From the NCBI GenBank assembly GCA_002435595.1, contig DJBL01000110.1:1-23115 (forward strand): 23,115 nt of DNA, written 5' to 3'. Under the pieces are notes generated by a model, which ran no database searches, was not told where the DNA came from, and saw only the letters and a program-made list of their open reading frames with translations. Shown here one piece after another: positions 22,996-23,115 of the stretch (its first letter is position 1; every line of letters starts with the position of its first letter). Source of the DNA: Stenotrophomonas maltophilia (lineage in GTDB: Bacteria > Pseudomonadota > Gammaproteobacteria > Xanthomonadales > Xanthomonadaceae). Made by a program: the position numbers and the translations under genes.

Positions 22996-23115
22996 ATGGG
23001 CGCGGTCGTCGCCCTGGACCAGTTGCTGGAAAGCCGGCAGGTCTGGCGCGGCCGGCCGCAGGCCATGCCGCCGGCCACGGCCCCGCACCCTACCGGCCAC
23101 CCGGCGCTGGACGCG
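22996..23115 (+). CDS. imuA: ImuA, translesion synthesis accessory protein, 3' end outside window
   Basis: The first 40 codons of a gene beginning MGAVVALDQLLESRQVWRGR and continuing with the HPTGHPALDA segment. This is the typical start of ImuA (SulA/RecA-like), where ALD leads into the ATP-binding core. ImuA works with ImuB and the error-prone polymerase DnaE2 in SOS mutagenesis, and imuB and dnaE2 are expected just outside the window. GGGAGGTG lies 5 nt before the ATG at 22996. The upstream LexA box supports damage-induced expression. Confidence 0.88.
   Translation, partial: MGAVVALDQLLESRQVWRGRPQAMPPATAPHPTGHPALDA

Overview
The window is high-GC, densely coded chromosomal DNA, best matched to Stenotrophomonas or a close relative in the Xanthomonadaceae. 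Three things point there: paired GTAG-headed REP hairpins of the kind known from S. maltophilia (SMAG elements); a perfect TTAG-N6-TACTA LexA box, the Xanthomonadaceae type, in front of the start of imuA; and a secreted alpha-amino-acid ester hydrolase whose catalytic residues sit one position from those of the Xanthomonas citri enzyme. No tRNA, rRNA, CRISPR array, prophage or insertion sequence was seen. This looks like core or soft-core chromosome rather than an island.

Left part (1-6650). The 3' end of a hypothetical gene, a DUF1543 gene and a small I78-type protease-inhibitor lipoprotein come first. The lactate-utilisation operon follows on the minus strand, in the order lldP-remnant, lldR, lldD, dld. 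The striking point is lldP. The L-lactate permease that normally opens this operon is reduced to about 308 bp, still recognisable by its N-terminus and by its residue ~105-165 segment. It is frameshifted, internally deleted and lacks most of its C-terminal part. The two surviving reading frames are joined to each other and to lldR by ATGA overlaps, and two LldR-type operators are intact upstream. Next comes a mgtC-like gene translationally coupled to a VOC-fold gene.

Middle part (6650-13430). A short-chain dehydrogenase and an Old Yellow Enzyme-family reductase are divergently transcribed. A large secreted protein with WG-repeat-like segments, a SMAG pair, the alpha-amino-acid ester hydrolase and a 127-residue orphan follow.

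Right part (13430-23115). A LysR gene faces a DHA2-type exporter plus DUF4440 gene across a perfect 9-bp inverted repeat. A 939-residue secreted GH3 beta-glucosidase carries an unusual N-terminal domain resembling a decayed endonuclease/exonuclease/phosphatase (EEP) fold, and a LacI-type operator match lies over its start codon. An HxlR repressor gene faces an MFS exporter and AraC pair across two similar 21-bp operators. The AraC gene runs 91 bp into a convergent fatty-acid hydroxylase/sterol desaturase gene. The window ends in the first 40 codons of imuA, the first gene of the SOS mutasome cassette.

The most noteworthy items are the decayed but still coupled lldP leader and the EEP-like/GH3 fusion. 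Several clean regulator-operator pairs can be read directly. Functional calls come from motif recognition only; no database search was run.
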